A DNA stretch of 26,104 bases. It comes from JAFARZ01 sp036490795 (GTDB lineage: Bacteria; Actinomycetota; Actinomycetes; Streptosporangiales; Streptosporangiaceae). Below the pieces are notes generated by a model. It saw nothing but the letters and a program-made list of their open reading frames with translations, made no database searches and was not told the origin of the DNA. The stretch spans positions 1 through 26,104 of the forward strand of contig DASXDG010000058.1 of assembly GCA_036490795.1 (NCBI GenBank), in the 5' to 3' direction. This document shows, piece after piece, positions 6,459-14,756 of this stretch (the stretch's first letter is position 1; each line of letters opens with the position of its first letter). A program made the translations under genes and the position numbers.

Positions 6459-8313
6459 GCTCACGGCGGCGCAGCTTAGGGTGGGCGTGCCGCCAGGAGT
6501 CATCCTTAGGGTCGGCGAGCTCTCGTGCGTAGTCACGGAGCAGGTCGTGCATGTCGTACCGGCCAGGCAGGACGGCCTGGATCAGCTGGGCCTGGGCCAG
6601 CCGTTCGAGTATCCGTCCGGCCTGTCCCTGCCGGTCGAGGATGGCATCCGGGTGCCGGCCAGCCAGCCGCAACCCGCGGATGGCGTCCGCGTCCAGTTCG
6701 TCGCAGGCCCAGTCGAATACCGGCCGCGGCGACTGCGCTGTTTCTAGCAGCACCGTGTCGGGCAGCACCGTGTCGGGCAGCACCGCGTCGGGCAGCACCG
6801 CGTCGGGCAGCCCGCGCTGCCGCCGCCGTTCCACCAGTTCGATGGTCAGGTCGACGAGCCCGGTGTCCGGCCGCGCGGTGGCGACGCCGGCCGCGAGCCG
6901 CAGCGCTAGCGGCAGCCGGGCGCACTGCTCGGCGAGCATCCGCGCCGCCACCGGGTTGTCGTCGACCCGGCCCCCGATCATGGTGCGGAGCAGCCGGATC
7001 GCATCCGCCAGCGGCAATGGCCTCAGCTCGAGCCGGCGCGCACCATCCCTGGTCACCAGCCCGTGCAGCGGATCGCGGCTGGTGACCACGGCCAGGGTTC
7101 CCTCGGCAGCCGGCAGCAATGGCCGCACCTGATCCGACGAAACGGCGTTGTCCAGCAGCACCAGCATCTTCCGGGGGGCGAGCAGGCTCCGGTACCTGGT
7201 GACGCGTTCCGCGATCTCCGCCGGGATATCCCCCTCGGCCACGCCGAGGATGCCCAGCAGCCTGCGCAGAGCGTCCGCGGTCGTCATCGGCTGGTCCGTC
7301 GCGTAGTCGCGCAGGTTCAGGTACAGCTGTCCGCCGGGGAAGCGGTCCGCCACCTGATGCGCCCAGCGCAGCGCGAGCGCGGTCTTGCCGACCCCCGGTG
7401 CGCCGGTGATGGCATAGACCAGCGGCCCGGTCCGCGCTGGCCGCTCCCCCGTGCCGGCCAGCGCGGCAGTCGACGGCGCGGTACTGGCCAGCAGCCGCGT
7501 CATTGCCCGCTGCTCCGCGTCCCGGCCGGTGAAGCCGGGCAGTTCACGCGGCATGACGGGTGCCGTCATGGCCGGCGCGTCCAGCGCCGGGTCCCCGACC
7601 AGCATCCGCCGGTGCAGCTCACGGAGGTCCGCGCCGGACTCGGCGGGGAATGCCTGGTACGCGGCCAGGGCATCCGCCTGGCGGCCCGACCGGTACAGGG
7701 CGAGCATCAGGTGGCCGCGCAGCCGCTCGCGCAGCGGGTGCTCGCCGGTGAGCCGCTCGAGTTCGGGGATGAGCTCGGTGCGGAGCCCGAGGCGCAACTC
7801 TGCCTCGATCCGCGTCTCCAGCGCCCGCAACCGCAGTTCGCTAAGCCTCGGCAGTTCCCGCCGCTCAAGTGCCCCGGAGGCGATGTCCGCGAACGGCATC
7901 CCCCGCCACAGCACGAGCGCGGCGGCGGCGTGGGTGTACGCGTCGTGCCACGCACCCGCCCGTTCCGCCGTGAGAGCCCTGGTCAGCAGGTCGGTGAAGC
8001 GAGCCAGGTCCAGCTCGGCGGGCTCAACCCTGATCGAGTAGCCGCGCGGATGCGTGCTGATCCGGCCCGGCCCGGCCGCCTGCAGCACCTGGCGGAGCCG
8101 CTTCACGTAGTTCCTGATCGTCATCTCGGCCGAAGGCGGCGGCTCGGTTCCCCACATCGCTTCGCTGAGCGCGCCGATCGGCACCACCTGGTTCGCGTCC
8201 AGCAGCAATGCCGCCAGCAGCACCCGCTGTTTCCCGCGCGGTACCGTCAGCGCCTTGTCCCCGCACCGCACGACGAGCGGGCCCAGCATGCGAAACTCCA
8301 CGGTGCCTGGCAT
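6418..8313 (-). CDS. SARP/AfsR-type transcriptional regulator (BTAD + NB-ARC)
   Basis: Protein of 631 residues. Residues 4-95 form an OmpR-like winged helix (VEFRMLGPLVV ... TIRNYVKRLRQVL ... RGYSI). A bacterial transcriptional activation domain of helical repeats follows at about 100-242. Next is an NB-ARC-type ATPase with P-loop GAPGVGKT (304-311) and a Walker B-like KMLVLLDN. The C-terminal winged segment ends in YDMHDLLRDYAREL. The TPR region of longer AfsR relatives is missing. Such proteins activate antibiotic or stress gene clusters after ATP-dependent oligomerisation. An upstream in-frame GTG at 8337 exists, but ATG 8313 is preferred because GGAG lies 6 nt before it and family members start just before xVEFRxLGP. 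The C-terminal half carries a short tandem peptide repeat. The target genes are not evident. Confidence 0.9.
   Translation of the reverse strand: MPGTVEFRMLGPLVVRCGDKALTVPRGKQRVLLAALLLDANQVVPIGALSEAMWGTEPPPSAEMTIRNYVKRLRQVLQAAGPGRISTHPRGYSIRVEPAELDLARFTDLLTRALTAERAGAWHDAYTHAAAALVLWRGMPFADIASGALERRELPRLSELRLRALETRIEAELRLGLRTELIPELERLTGEHPLRERLRGHLMLALYRSGRQADALAAYQAFPAESGADLRELHRRMLVGDPALDAPAMTAPVMPRELPGFTGRDAEQRAMTRLLASTAPSTAALAGTGERPARTGPLVYAITGAPGVGKTALALRWAHQVADRFPGGQLYLNLRDYATDQPMTTADALRRLLGILGVAEGDIPAEIAERVTRYRSLLAPRKMLVLLDNAVSSDQVRPLLPAAEGTLAVVTSRDPLHGLVTRDGARRLELRPLPLADAIRLLRTMIGGRVDDNPVAARMLAEQCARLPLALRLAAGVATARPDTGLVDLTIELVERRRQRGLPDAVLPDAVLPDTVLPDTVLLETAQSPRPVFDWACDELDADAIRGLRLAGRHPDAILDRQGQAGRILERLAQAQLIQAVLPGRYDMHDLLRDYARELADPKDDSWRHAHPKLRRRELSRRIAVRTALAG
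6748..6810 (-). repeat. In-frame 15-bp tandem repeat in the SARP gene (4.2 copies)
   Basis: Four 15-bp units (6748-6762, 6763-6777, 6778-6792, 6793-6807) plus a partial fifth encode LPDAV/LPDTV pentapeptides in the coding strand. The units come as two identical pairs differing at one base. They lie between the NB-ARC domain and the C-terminal winged segment, a likely flexible linker. Confidence 0.9.
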
Positions 8314-8343
8314 GTGCGTCTCCATCCTGCTGTCCACGCCGAG

Positions 8344-8385
8344 GACGCTACTGATCGCCGCTACGTCATCGCTAAGGGATCGCTA
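8344..8385 (-). promoter_or_regulatory. Helically phased CGCTA direct repeats (candidate SARP operator)
   Basis: CGCTA occurs four times in one orientation at 8346-8350, 8359-8363, 8370-8374 and 8381-8385, with start spacings of 13, 11 and 11 bp. The last two share the longer ATCGCTA. Direct heptamer repeats spaced 11 bp apart are the known binding pattern of SARP regulators, and the array lies 31-72 bp upstream of the SARP-type gene itself. Autoregulation is an inference. Confidence 0.5.
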
Positions 8386-8415
8386 CGGCCTCCCCCGCAC
8401 CCTCGCCAGCATCAC

Positions 8416-8428
8416 ACCAGTCACTGGT
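8416..8428. promoter_or_regulatory. 13-bp palindrome ACCAGT-C-ACTGGT
   Basis: A perfect 6+1+6 inverted repeat about 100 bp upstream of the SARP-type gene start. It could be an operator for a dimeric regulator. No other support. Confidence 0.3.
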
Positions 8429-8510
8429 CTCACTCCCGCCACCGAGCGCCTTGGACCACGCGCCGATTAGCACGGTAATTCGTCTTATCGCGAAAGAAAA
8501 AGCTGCTCAC

Positions 8511-8550
8511 AGCATGGTTTTCTACCGCGTTGGAACAATCTTCCGCGTTA
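8511..8550 (+). repeat. Dispersed intergenic repeat, copy A
   Basis: This 40-bp segment matches the reverse complement of 17031-17070 at 31 of 40 positions by hand alignment, without gaps. The core is TTTTCTACCG, a 16-bp spacer, then TTCCGCGTT. A third copy lies at 17081-17122. See the finding on this family. Confidence 0.65.
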
Positions 8551-8650
8551 ATCGGCCGACGGCGAAGTGCCTAGGGGCGGGATTAGCGGGAGTGGCAGGA
8601 GTTGCCCATGTGACGTGTGAGGTGTGCGCGGCCGCATGGGCGGCGCAGGC

Positions 8651-8684
8651 GGGAGGCGGGAGGCTGGGGGTCGGAGGCGGGGGG
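8651..8684 (+). other. Putative G-quadruplex-forming block beside the treZ stop
   Basis: Four G-runs of three to six (8651-8653, 8658-8660, 8666-8670, 8679-8684) are separated by 4, 5 and 8 bases on the plus strand. They end 8 bp before the treZ stop codon, so the treZ transcript carries the C-rich complement. A structural role in ending transcription is possible but unproven. Confidence 0.35.
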
Positions 8685-8691
8685 CTGAGCG

Positions 8692-10374
8692 CTAGCGGAA
8701 GCAGGTGAAGGTGGCGGGAGGGAGGGTGACCGAGTCGCGGTCTAGCTGGACGCCGGGCTGGGAGGCCAGGAGGACCGTCGTGTGCTGGCCGGCGACCGGG
8801 ATGGTGACCGGCCGCGTGCTCAGGTTCGCGGCGACGCGCAGGTCGCCGCGGTGCAGAAGGATCCAGCGGGCCTGTTCGTCATAGTCGGCGGACAGCCGGT
8901 CAAGCCGCGGGTCGGTGAGTTCAGGCGTGCGACGGCGCAGCGCGATCAGCTCGCGGTACCAGGCGAGCATGCTGGCGTGCGGCTCGCGACCGGGTTCTGA
9001 CCAGTCCAGCTTGGAGCACAGGAACGTGCCCTGGTCCTGCGGGTCGGGGACGTCGCCGGTCCAGCCGTGCGTGGCGAACTCCGCCTTGCGGCCGTCGGAG
9101 ACCGCCTTCGCCAGCCAGGCCTCGATGTGGTCGGTGAAGTACTGCCACGGGGTGCTCGCCGCCCATTCTTCGCCCATGAACAGCATCGGGGTGAACGGGC
9201 TGGTCAGCACCAGGCCGGCGCCGACCTTGGCCAGGTCCAGGTCGAGCGTGGCGGTGATGCGGTCCCCGGTGGCCCGGTTGCCGATCTGGTCGTGGTCCTG
9301 AAGGTAGCCGAGGAACCGGTATCCGTAGACAACCGAGACGTCCACCTCCCGTCCGTGCGTGCGGCCGCGGAACGAGGACCACGTGTCGTTATGAAAGAAG
9401 GCGCTGGTGAAGGTCTTCGCGAGACCCGCCATCGAGCCGAAGTCCGCGTAATACCCTTGCCGCTCACCGGTGAGCGCCGCGTGCAGCGAATGATGGAAGT
9501 CGTCGTTCCACTGTGCGTCCAGCCGGTCCCCGGTGAGTATGCGCGGGTCGTTCAGGTCCGACTCGGCGATCAGGAACCGGTTCGGCAGTCCCCGTGCCGC
9601 GTTGGCCAGTTCCTCGAGGAACGGCAGTGCCCGGTCGTCCTGCATCGCGTGCACGGCATCCAGGCGCAGGCCGTCGATGTGGAACTCACGCAGCCACATC
9701 AGCGCGTTGCCGATCAGGAACGCACGGACCTCGTCCGAGCCCCGCTGGTCCAGATTGACCGCCGGACCCCACGGGGTGGTGTGCGCGCTGGTGAAATACG
9801 GACCGAAATCGGCCAGCCGGTTGCCGATGCCCACGTGGTTGTAGACGACGTCGAGGACGACAGCGAGGCCGTGCGCGTGCGCGGCGTCGACGAAGCGCTT
9901 CAGGCCGTCCGGGCCGCCGTACGGTTCGTGCACGGCCCACAGGTTGATGCCGTCGTACCCCCAGCCGTGCTGGCCGGGGAACGTGGCGACCGGCATCAGC
10001 TCGACCGCGGTGACGCCGAGTCCGGCCAGGTAGCCGAGCTTTGCGATGGCGGCGTCGAAGGTGCCGTCCGCGGTGAACGTGCCGATGTGCAGTTCGTAGA
10101 TCACCGAGCCGTAGACCGTGCTGCCAGGCCAGCCGTCGTCGGTCCAGCGGAACTCGTCGTGGTCATAGACGCGGCTGGGTCCGGTCACGCCCGTCGGCTG
10201 CCTGAGCGAACGGGGATCGGGCAGCGGATCTCCGCCGTCGATACGGAACGCGTAGTCGGTACCGCCCGCATCGGCGTGCCACCACTCGCCAGCCCGGGTC
10301 ATCGGCTGACGGCGGCCGTTGGTCTCCACCTCAACCGTGGCGGCGGCGGGTGCCCACACGCGGAAGGCGGTCAT
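8692..10374 (-). CDS. treZ: Malto-oligosyltrehalose trehalohydrolase
   Basis: GH13 enzyme of 560 residues that cleaves trehalose from the end of maltooligosyltrehalose, the last step of the TreX-TreY-TreZ route in the cytoplasm. An N-terminal β-sandwich (FRVWAPAAATVEVE, residues 4-17) precedes the catalytic barrel. GH13 region I is DVVYNH (175-180). The nucleophile is D239 in GLRLDAVH, the acid/base is E271 in LIAESDLN, and the third acid is D362 in DHDQIGN. The GYDGINLWAVHEPYGGP stretch is typical of TreZ and glycogen-branching enzymes, while the LDAVHAMQD and AESDLNDPR signatures favour TreZ. The ATG at 10374 overlaps the treY stop in an ATGA arrangement, so translation is coupled. Confidence 0.95.
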   Translation of the reverse strand: MTAFRVWAPAAATVEVETNGRRQPMTRAGEWWHADAGGTDYAFRIDGGDPLPDPRSLRQPTGVTGPSRVYDHDEFRWTDDGWPGSTVYGSVIYELHIGTFTADGTFDAAIAKLGYLAGLGVTAVELMPVATFPGQHGWGYDGINLWAVHEPYGGPDGLKRFVDAAHAHGLAVVLDVVYNHVGIGNRLADFGPYFTSAHTTPWGPAVNLDQRGSDEVRAFLIGNALMWLREFHIDGLRLDAVHAMQDDRALPFLEELANAARGLPNRFLIAESDLNDPRILTGDRLDAQWNDDFHHSLHAALTGERQGYYADFGSMAGLAKTFTSAFFHNDTWSSFRGRTHGREVDVSVVYGYRFLGYLQDHDQIGNRATGDRITATLDLDLAKVGAGLVLTSPFTPMLFMGEEWAASTPWQYFTDHIEAWLAKAVSDGRKAEFATHGWTGDVPDPQDQGTFLCSKLDWSEPGREPHASMLAWYRELIALRRRTPELTDPRLDRLSADYDEQARWILLHRGDLRVAANLSTRPVTIPVAGQHTTVLLASQPGVQLDRDSVTLPPATFTCFR

Positions 10375-12626
10375 TCGCCGTCCTCGTCCTCGACGAGCAG
10401 TGCCACCGGCAGCTGGGCGGTCAGGTCCGCGAGCAGCGGGCCGCTCGTCGCATGCAGCGTGCCGGTCAGCACGTCACGCCAGTTGTGGCCGGGCAGGCGC
10501 AGGCTCGTGTCCGACCAGCCGCCTCGCTTGCGCAGGCCGGCCGGCAGCCGGGTGGCGATGGTCACCGCGCCGCCCCGGCGGAACGCGACCGCGTGCCCGG
10601 CGGCCGGGCCGTCCGCGGTCATCGCCGCGTACCCGGCCTCGAACCAGTCGGGATGCCGACGCCGCAACCGCAGGGCTTGCCGGGTGACCAGCAGCTTTTC
10701 CTCATCAAGCGGTGTCCGCGCGCGCTGGTAGTCGACTGGGCGGCGGTTGTCCGGATCGACCAGCGCGTATCCGGTCAGCTCGCAGCCCTGGTAGACGTCG
10801 GGGACGCCGGGCATGGTGAGCTGGACCAGCTTGGCGCCCAGGGTGTTCACCCTCGCGTCCGGTGCGATCGCGGCGACGAAGGCGGCGACGCTGTCCGCTG
10901 GCGCCCCGCGGGCGAACGCGAGTACCGCGGCCTCGTACTCGGCATCCGGGTCGGTCCACGACGTCCCCGTCTTCGCCTCGCGCATCGCCTTGGTCAGGTA
11001 GCCATCGAGCCGGTCTCCCCCGACCGGCCAGGCACCGGCCAGGGTCTGCCAGGTCAGGTACTCGATGTCCGGGTCGGGTGCGGGCCCGGTGACCTCGCGC
11101 CAGGCCGCGACCGCACGCGCCCACTCCTCGTGCCGTTCGGCCAGGACGGCGAGGCGGGCACGGACATCCTCCTGGCGTTTGGTGTCGTGCGTGGAGAGCG
11201 TGGTGAGCGTGTGCGGCCAGGTCGCGGCGATGCTGGCGGCGGCATCGTGGAACTCGGCGGGGGCTACGCCGAACCGGTCCGGGTCCGAGCCGACCTCGTT
11301 CAGCGAGACCAGCCTCGGCCAGCGGTAGCCCGCGGTATCCTCCACGCCCTTGGCCTGGACCGGGCCGGTCGTCTGCTCGAACCGCACGATCAGCTCGGCC
11401 GGGCCGCCGTCCAGAACGGCGGCGGTCACCACGTCGAGCGTGCTATGCAGGCTGGACGGTAGATTGCGCCAGGCGGCGCGGGCAGCCTCGGTCACGGCGG
11501 CGGCGGCGGCCGGCGGCGGCACCTCGCCGGGATGGACGTAGCCCCGGTAGACGCGGAACGAGGCGAGCAGTTCCACCAGTACCGCGTGGACGTCTTCCTG
11601 GTTTTCGTGGGGGAGCAGCCTGGCCAGCCTGACCAGCTCCGCGGTGAACGTGCGTTCGGCGATCTCATGCTTGGCGACGTCGGCCACCTGGGCGAACGTA
11701 CCGGCCGGATGGCGAACGTAATCCCCGTAGAGGCCGGCCAGGGCGGAGGCGCCGGCCGGATCAAGGAACAACCCGTCGACAAGCGCTAGCACGTCGTACC
11801 CGGTGGTACCGTCGCAGCGCCAGTCGCGGGGGAGTTCCTCGTCCCTGGTCAGGATCTTCTCGGCGACGACCCACGCGCCGCCGGTCGCGGCGGCGAGCTG
11901 GTCGAAGTAGCCGCGCGGGTCGGCGAGGCCGTCGGGATGGTCCACCCGGAAGCCGTCGATGTAGCCGGCTTCGTGCAGGCGCAGCAGCACCTCGTGGCTG
12001 GCGGCGAAGACGTCGGGGTCTTCCTGCCTGATGCCGATCAGCGTGGTGACGTCGAAGAACCGCCGCCAGTTCAGTTCCGTGCTGGCCGTCCGCCAGTGGG
12101 CGAGGCGGTAGTGCTGCTCGTCCGGACGGCTGCTTCCCTCGCGCAGCGGGAACACGTGGTCGTGATAGCGGAGGACCGGTCCGTCCACGGTGACCGCGCT
12201 CAGCCCGTCATCGCCGAGGATCGGCAGCAGGAACTTGCCGTCCTGCGCGGTCCAGTCGATGTCGAACCAGTGCGCGTACCGCGATTGCTGGCCGTTGGCC
12301 AGGACGTCCCAGAGCTGACGGTTCGACTGGTGGACCGCCATGTGGTTGGGCACCACGTCGACGACCACGCCGATCGATTGCTCGGCGAACCGTTCCGCCA
12401 TGTGCCGGAAGCCGTCCTCGCCGCCGAGTTCATCCCTGACCCGCGAATGGTCGGTGACGTCGTAGCCGTGCCCTGACCCCGGAACCGCCGCCAGGATCGG
12501 GGAGAGGTAGGCATGACTGACGCCGAGGTCCGCGAGGTAATCCGCCAGCCGCGCCGCCTCCGCGAAGCCGAAGTCGGGGGTGAGCTGGAGGCGGTAGGTG
12601 GAACTCGGGGCGCGGCGCTCAGCCAC
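10371..12626 (-). CDS. treY: Maltooligosyltrehalose synthase
   Basis: GH13 intramolecular transglucosylase of 751 residues that converts the reducing-end α-1,4 bond of a maltooligosaccharide into an α,α-1,1 bond. The start STYRLQLTPDFGFAEA is diagnostic of TreY. Region I is DVVPNHMAVHQSN (90-102), the nucleophile is D229 in DGFRVDHPDGL, the acid/base is E256 in WVVAEKIL, and THDTKRQEDVRAR carries the third acid. PGVPDVYQGCE near the C-terminus is also typical. Translation starts at GTG 12626, which overlaps the glgX stop by 8 nt. The product is the substrate of the TreZ encoded next. Confidence 0.95.
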   Translation of the reverse strand: MAERRAPSSTYRLQLTPDFGFAEAARLADYLADLGVSHAYLSPILAAVPGSGHGYDVTDHSRVRDELGGEDGFRHMAERFAEQSIGVVVDVVPNHMAVHQSNRQLWDVLANGQQSRYAHWFDIDWTAQDGKFLLPILGDDGLSAVTVDGPVLRYHDHVFPLREGSSRPDEQHYRLAHWRTASTELNWRRFFDVTTLIGIRQEDPDVFAASHEVLLRLHEAGYIDGFRVDHPDGLADPRGYFDQLAAATGGAWVVAEKILTRDEELPRDWRCDGTTGYDVLALVDGLFLDPAGASALAGLYGDYVRHPAGTFAQVADVAKHEIAERTFTAELVRLARLLPHENQEDVHAVLVELLASFRVYRGYVHPGEVPPPAAAAAVTEAARAAWRNLPSSLHSTLDVVTAAVLDGGPAELIVRFEQTTGPVQAKGVEDTAGYRWPRLVSLNEVGSDPDRFGVAPAEFHDAAASIAATWPHTLTTLSTHDTKRQEDVRARLAVLAERHEEWARAVAAWREVTGPAPDPDIEYLTWQTLAGAWPVGGDRLDGYLTKAMREAKTGTSWTDPDAEYEAAVLAFARGAPADSVAAFVAAIAPDARVNTLGAKLVQLTMPGVPDVYQGCELTGYALVDPDNRRPVDYQRARTPLDEEKLLVTRQALRLRRRHPDWFEAGYAAMTADGPAAGHAVAFRRGGAVTIATRLPAGLRKRGGWSDTSLRLPGHNWRDVLTGTLHATSGPLLADLTAQLPVALLVEDEDGE

Positions 12627-14736
12627 AGCGGCTCAGCAGTTGCAGGGAGCGGCTGACGACGGTGACCTCGTCACCAGGCTTCAGCGGCTCCGCGGCCTCG
12701 CGCTGGACGCTCGGATCCGCGGTATCCAGCACCCGGTCCCATTGCTCGCCGTATTCCGCGGGCACGACGGTGAATTCCAGGTCGAGCTCGCTGGCGTTGA
12801 TCAGGAGCAGGAACGAGTCGTCCTTGATCTGCTCGCCGCGCCTGCCCGGCTCGGTGATCTCGTCGCCGTTCAGGTAGACGGCGAGCGATTTGGTGAACCC
12901 GGCGTCCCAGTCCTCGCCGGTCATCAGCTCGGCGGTCGGCGTGAACCAGGCGATCGCCTCGCCGTCGAAGAACCTGCGGCGGCGGAACGCCGGGTGCTCG
13001 ATCCTGAGCTTGATCAGGGAGCTGACGTAGGCGGTGAACGACTCGTCCGCGTTCTCCCAGTCAACCCAGGAGATCTCGTTGTCCTGGCAGTACGCGTTGT
13101 TGTTGCCCTGCTGCGTACGGCCCATCTCGTCGCCGGCCAGCAGCATGGGCACGCCCTGGGACAGCAGCAGCGTGGTGAGGAAATTGCGCTTCTGCCGCTG
13201 GCGCAGGTCATTGACGGCCGGGTCGGGCGTCGGCCCTTCCGCGCCGCAGTTCCAGGACCGGTTGTCGTCGGTGCCGTCCTTGTTCTGCTCGCCGTTCGCC
13301 TCGTTGTGCTTGCGGTTGTAGCTGACCAGATCCCGCAGCGTGAAGCCGTCGTGGCAGGTGACGAAGTTGATGCTCGCCACCGGGCGCCGCGAGTCGGCCT
13401 GGTACAGGTCGCTGGAGCCGGTGAGCCGGGAGGCGAACTCCGGCACCGTGGCCGGCTCGCCGCGCCACATGTCGCGGATCGTGTCCCGGTACTTCCCGTT
13501 CCACTCACTCCACAACGGCGGGAAGTTGCCCACCTGGTAACCGCCGTCGCCCACGTCCCACGGCTCGGCGATGAGCTTGACCTGCGAGACCACCGGATCC
13601 TGCTGGACCAGGTCGAAGAACGCGGACAGCCGGTCCACCTCGTGGAACTGGCGGGCGAGCGCGGAGGCGAGGTCGAAACGGAACCCGTCCACGTGCATCT
13701 CGATCACCCAGTACCGCAGCGAGTCCATGATCATCTGCAGGGTGTGCGGGTGCCGGACGTTGAGGCTGTTTCCGGTGCCGGTGGTGTCCATGTAGTAGCG
13801 CCAGTCGGAGTCGACCAGGCGGTAGTAGGCGGCGTTGTCGATGCCGCGGAAGGACAGCGTCGGGCCGAGGTGGTTGCCTTCGGCCGTGGGGTTGTAGACG
13901 ACATCGAGGATCACCTCGATCCCCGCCTGGTGCATCGTCCTGACCATGGTCTTGAACTCCTGCACCTGCTCACCACGGCCGCCACCGGACGAGTACTCGT
14001 TGTGCGGCGCGAAATAGCCGATGGTGTTGTAGCCCCAGTAGTTGGAGAGGCCGTGCTCGATCAGATGGGAGTCATTGACGAACTGGTGCACCGGCATCAG
14101 CTCGATGGCGGTGACGCCGAGGTCGTGCAGGTGATCGATGATCGCCGGGTGGGACAGGCCCAGGTAGGTGCCCCGCTGGTCCTCAGGCACCTCGCTATGC
14201 AGCTTGGTGAGGCCGCGGACGTGTGCCTCGTAGATCACCGTCTGGTGATACGGAGTTCGCGGCGGCCGGTCCAGGTCCCAGTCGAAGTACGGGTTGATCA
14301 CCACGGACAGCGGGACGTGCGGCGCGGAGTCCGCGGTCTGGTACCGGTCGGGATGGCCGAACGGGTAAGAGAAAACCGAGGGATCCCAGTCGACACGCCC
14401 CTCGATTGCCTTCGCGTACGGGTCAAGCAGCAGCTTGGCGGAGTTGCAGCGGACGCCTTCCGGCGGATCGTAGGGGCCGTGTACCCGGTAGCCGTACCGC
14501 TGGCCGGGCTGAATGCCGGGCAGGTAACCGTGCCAGACGAAGCCGTCGACCTCGTGCAGGGCGACCCTGGTCTCTTCTCCGCCGTCATCGAACAGGCACA
14601 ACTCCACCTGCTCCGCGACTTCGGAGAACAGCGCGAAGTTTGTTCCCGCGCCGTCATAGGTCGCCCCGAGCGGATAACTATCCCCCGGCCATAGCGGTGT
14701 TTCCGCCACCAGTGCCCCGTTCTTCTCATTCGACAT
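12619..14736 (-). CDS. glgX: Glycogen debranching enzyme (TreX/GlgX type)
   Basis: GH13 isoamylase-type enzyme of 705 residues that removes α-1,6 branches from glycogen and supplies linear chains to TreY. An N-terminal CBM48-like domain (PLGATYDGAGTNFALFSE, 22-39) precedes the barrel. The nucleophile is D355 in GFRFDLASALAR, the acid/base is E391 in LIAEPWDVGDGGYQVGNFP, and the third acid lies in NFVTCHDGFTLRDLVSYN. One residue is odd: region I reads YNPTAEGNH, with proline where the family normally has histidine (YNHTAEGN). It is the first gene of the glgX-treY-treZ unit, 33 bp downstream of tetR. No strong Shine-Dalgarno is visible before the ATG at 14736. Confidence 0.95.
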   Translation of the reverse strand: MSNEKNGALVAETPLWPGDSYPLGATYDGAGTNFALFSEVAEQVELCLFDDGGEETRVALHEVDGFVWHGYLPGIQPGQRYGYRVHGPYDPPEGVRCNSAKLLLDPYAKAIEGRVDWDPSVFSYPFGHPDRYQTADSAPHVPLSVVINPYFDWDLDRPPRTPYHQTVIYEAHVRGLTKLHSEVPEDQRGTYLGLSHPAIIDHLHDLGVTAIELMPVHQFVNDSHLIEHGLSNYWGYNTIGYFAPHNEYSSGGGRGEQVQEFKTMVRTMHQAGIEVILDVVYNPTAEGNHLGPTLSFRGIDNAAYYRLVDSDWRYYMDTTGTGNSLNVRHPHTLQMIMDSLRYWVIEMHVDGFRFDLASALARQFHEVDRLSAFFDLVQQDPVVSQVKLIAEPWDVGDGGYQVGNFPPLWSEWNGKYRDTIRDMWRGEPATVPEFASRLTGSSDLYQADSRRPVASINFVTCHDGFTLRDLVSYNRKHNEANGEQNKDGTDDNRSWNCGAEGPTPDPAVNDLRQRQKRNFLTTLLLSQGVPMLLAGDEMGRTQQGNNNAYCQDNEISWVDWENADESFTAYVSSLIKLRIEHPAFRRRRFFDGEAIAWFTPTAELMTGEDWDAGFTKSLAVYLNGDEITEPGRRGEQIKDDSFLLLINASELDLEFTVVPAEYGEQWDRVLDTADPSVQREAAEPLKPGDEVTVVSRSLQLLSRCG

Positions 14737-14756
14737 GATCGGAGCTACAGCTTCCC

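Larger units (their letters stand above)
8314..8691. other. 378-bp intergenic region between treZ and the SARP gene
   Basis: No convincing gene here. From right to left on the minus strand it holds the regulator's upstream repeats (8344-8385) and a 13-bp palindrome (8416-8428). It also holds an AT-richer stretch (8470-8550) with one copy of a dispersed repeat, a 7-bp inverted repeat GCCCATG/CATGGGC (8604-8610 and 8635-8641), and a G-rich block (8651-8684) next to the treZ stop. A plus-strand frame at 8451-8708 has no ribosome binding site and a low-complexity tail, so it is not called. Confidence 0.7.

Noticed and set aside
6748..6810. Tandem repeat as a CRISPR-like array
   Set aside because: 15-bp units without spacers inside an open coding frame; not a CRISPR.
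8451..8708. Small plus-strand frame in the treZ/SARP gap
   Set aside because: No ribosome binding site, Gly-rich tail from the G-block, and it overlaps the treZ end; the FYR-like stretch is better treated as a dispersed repeat.
12598..14694. 698-aa plus-strand frame antisense to glgX
   Set aside because: Shadow of the real GH13 gene; Val/Arg/Asp-rich with no domain.
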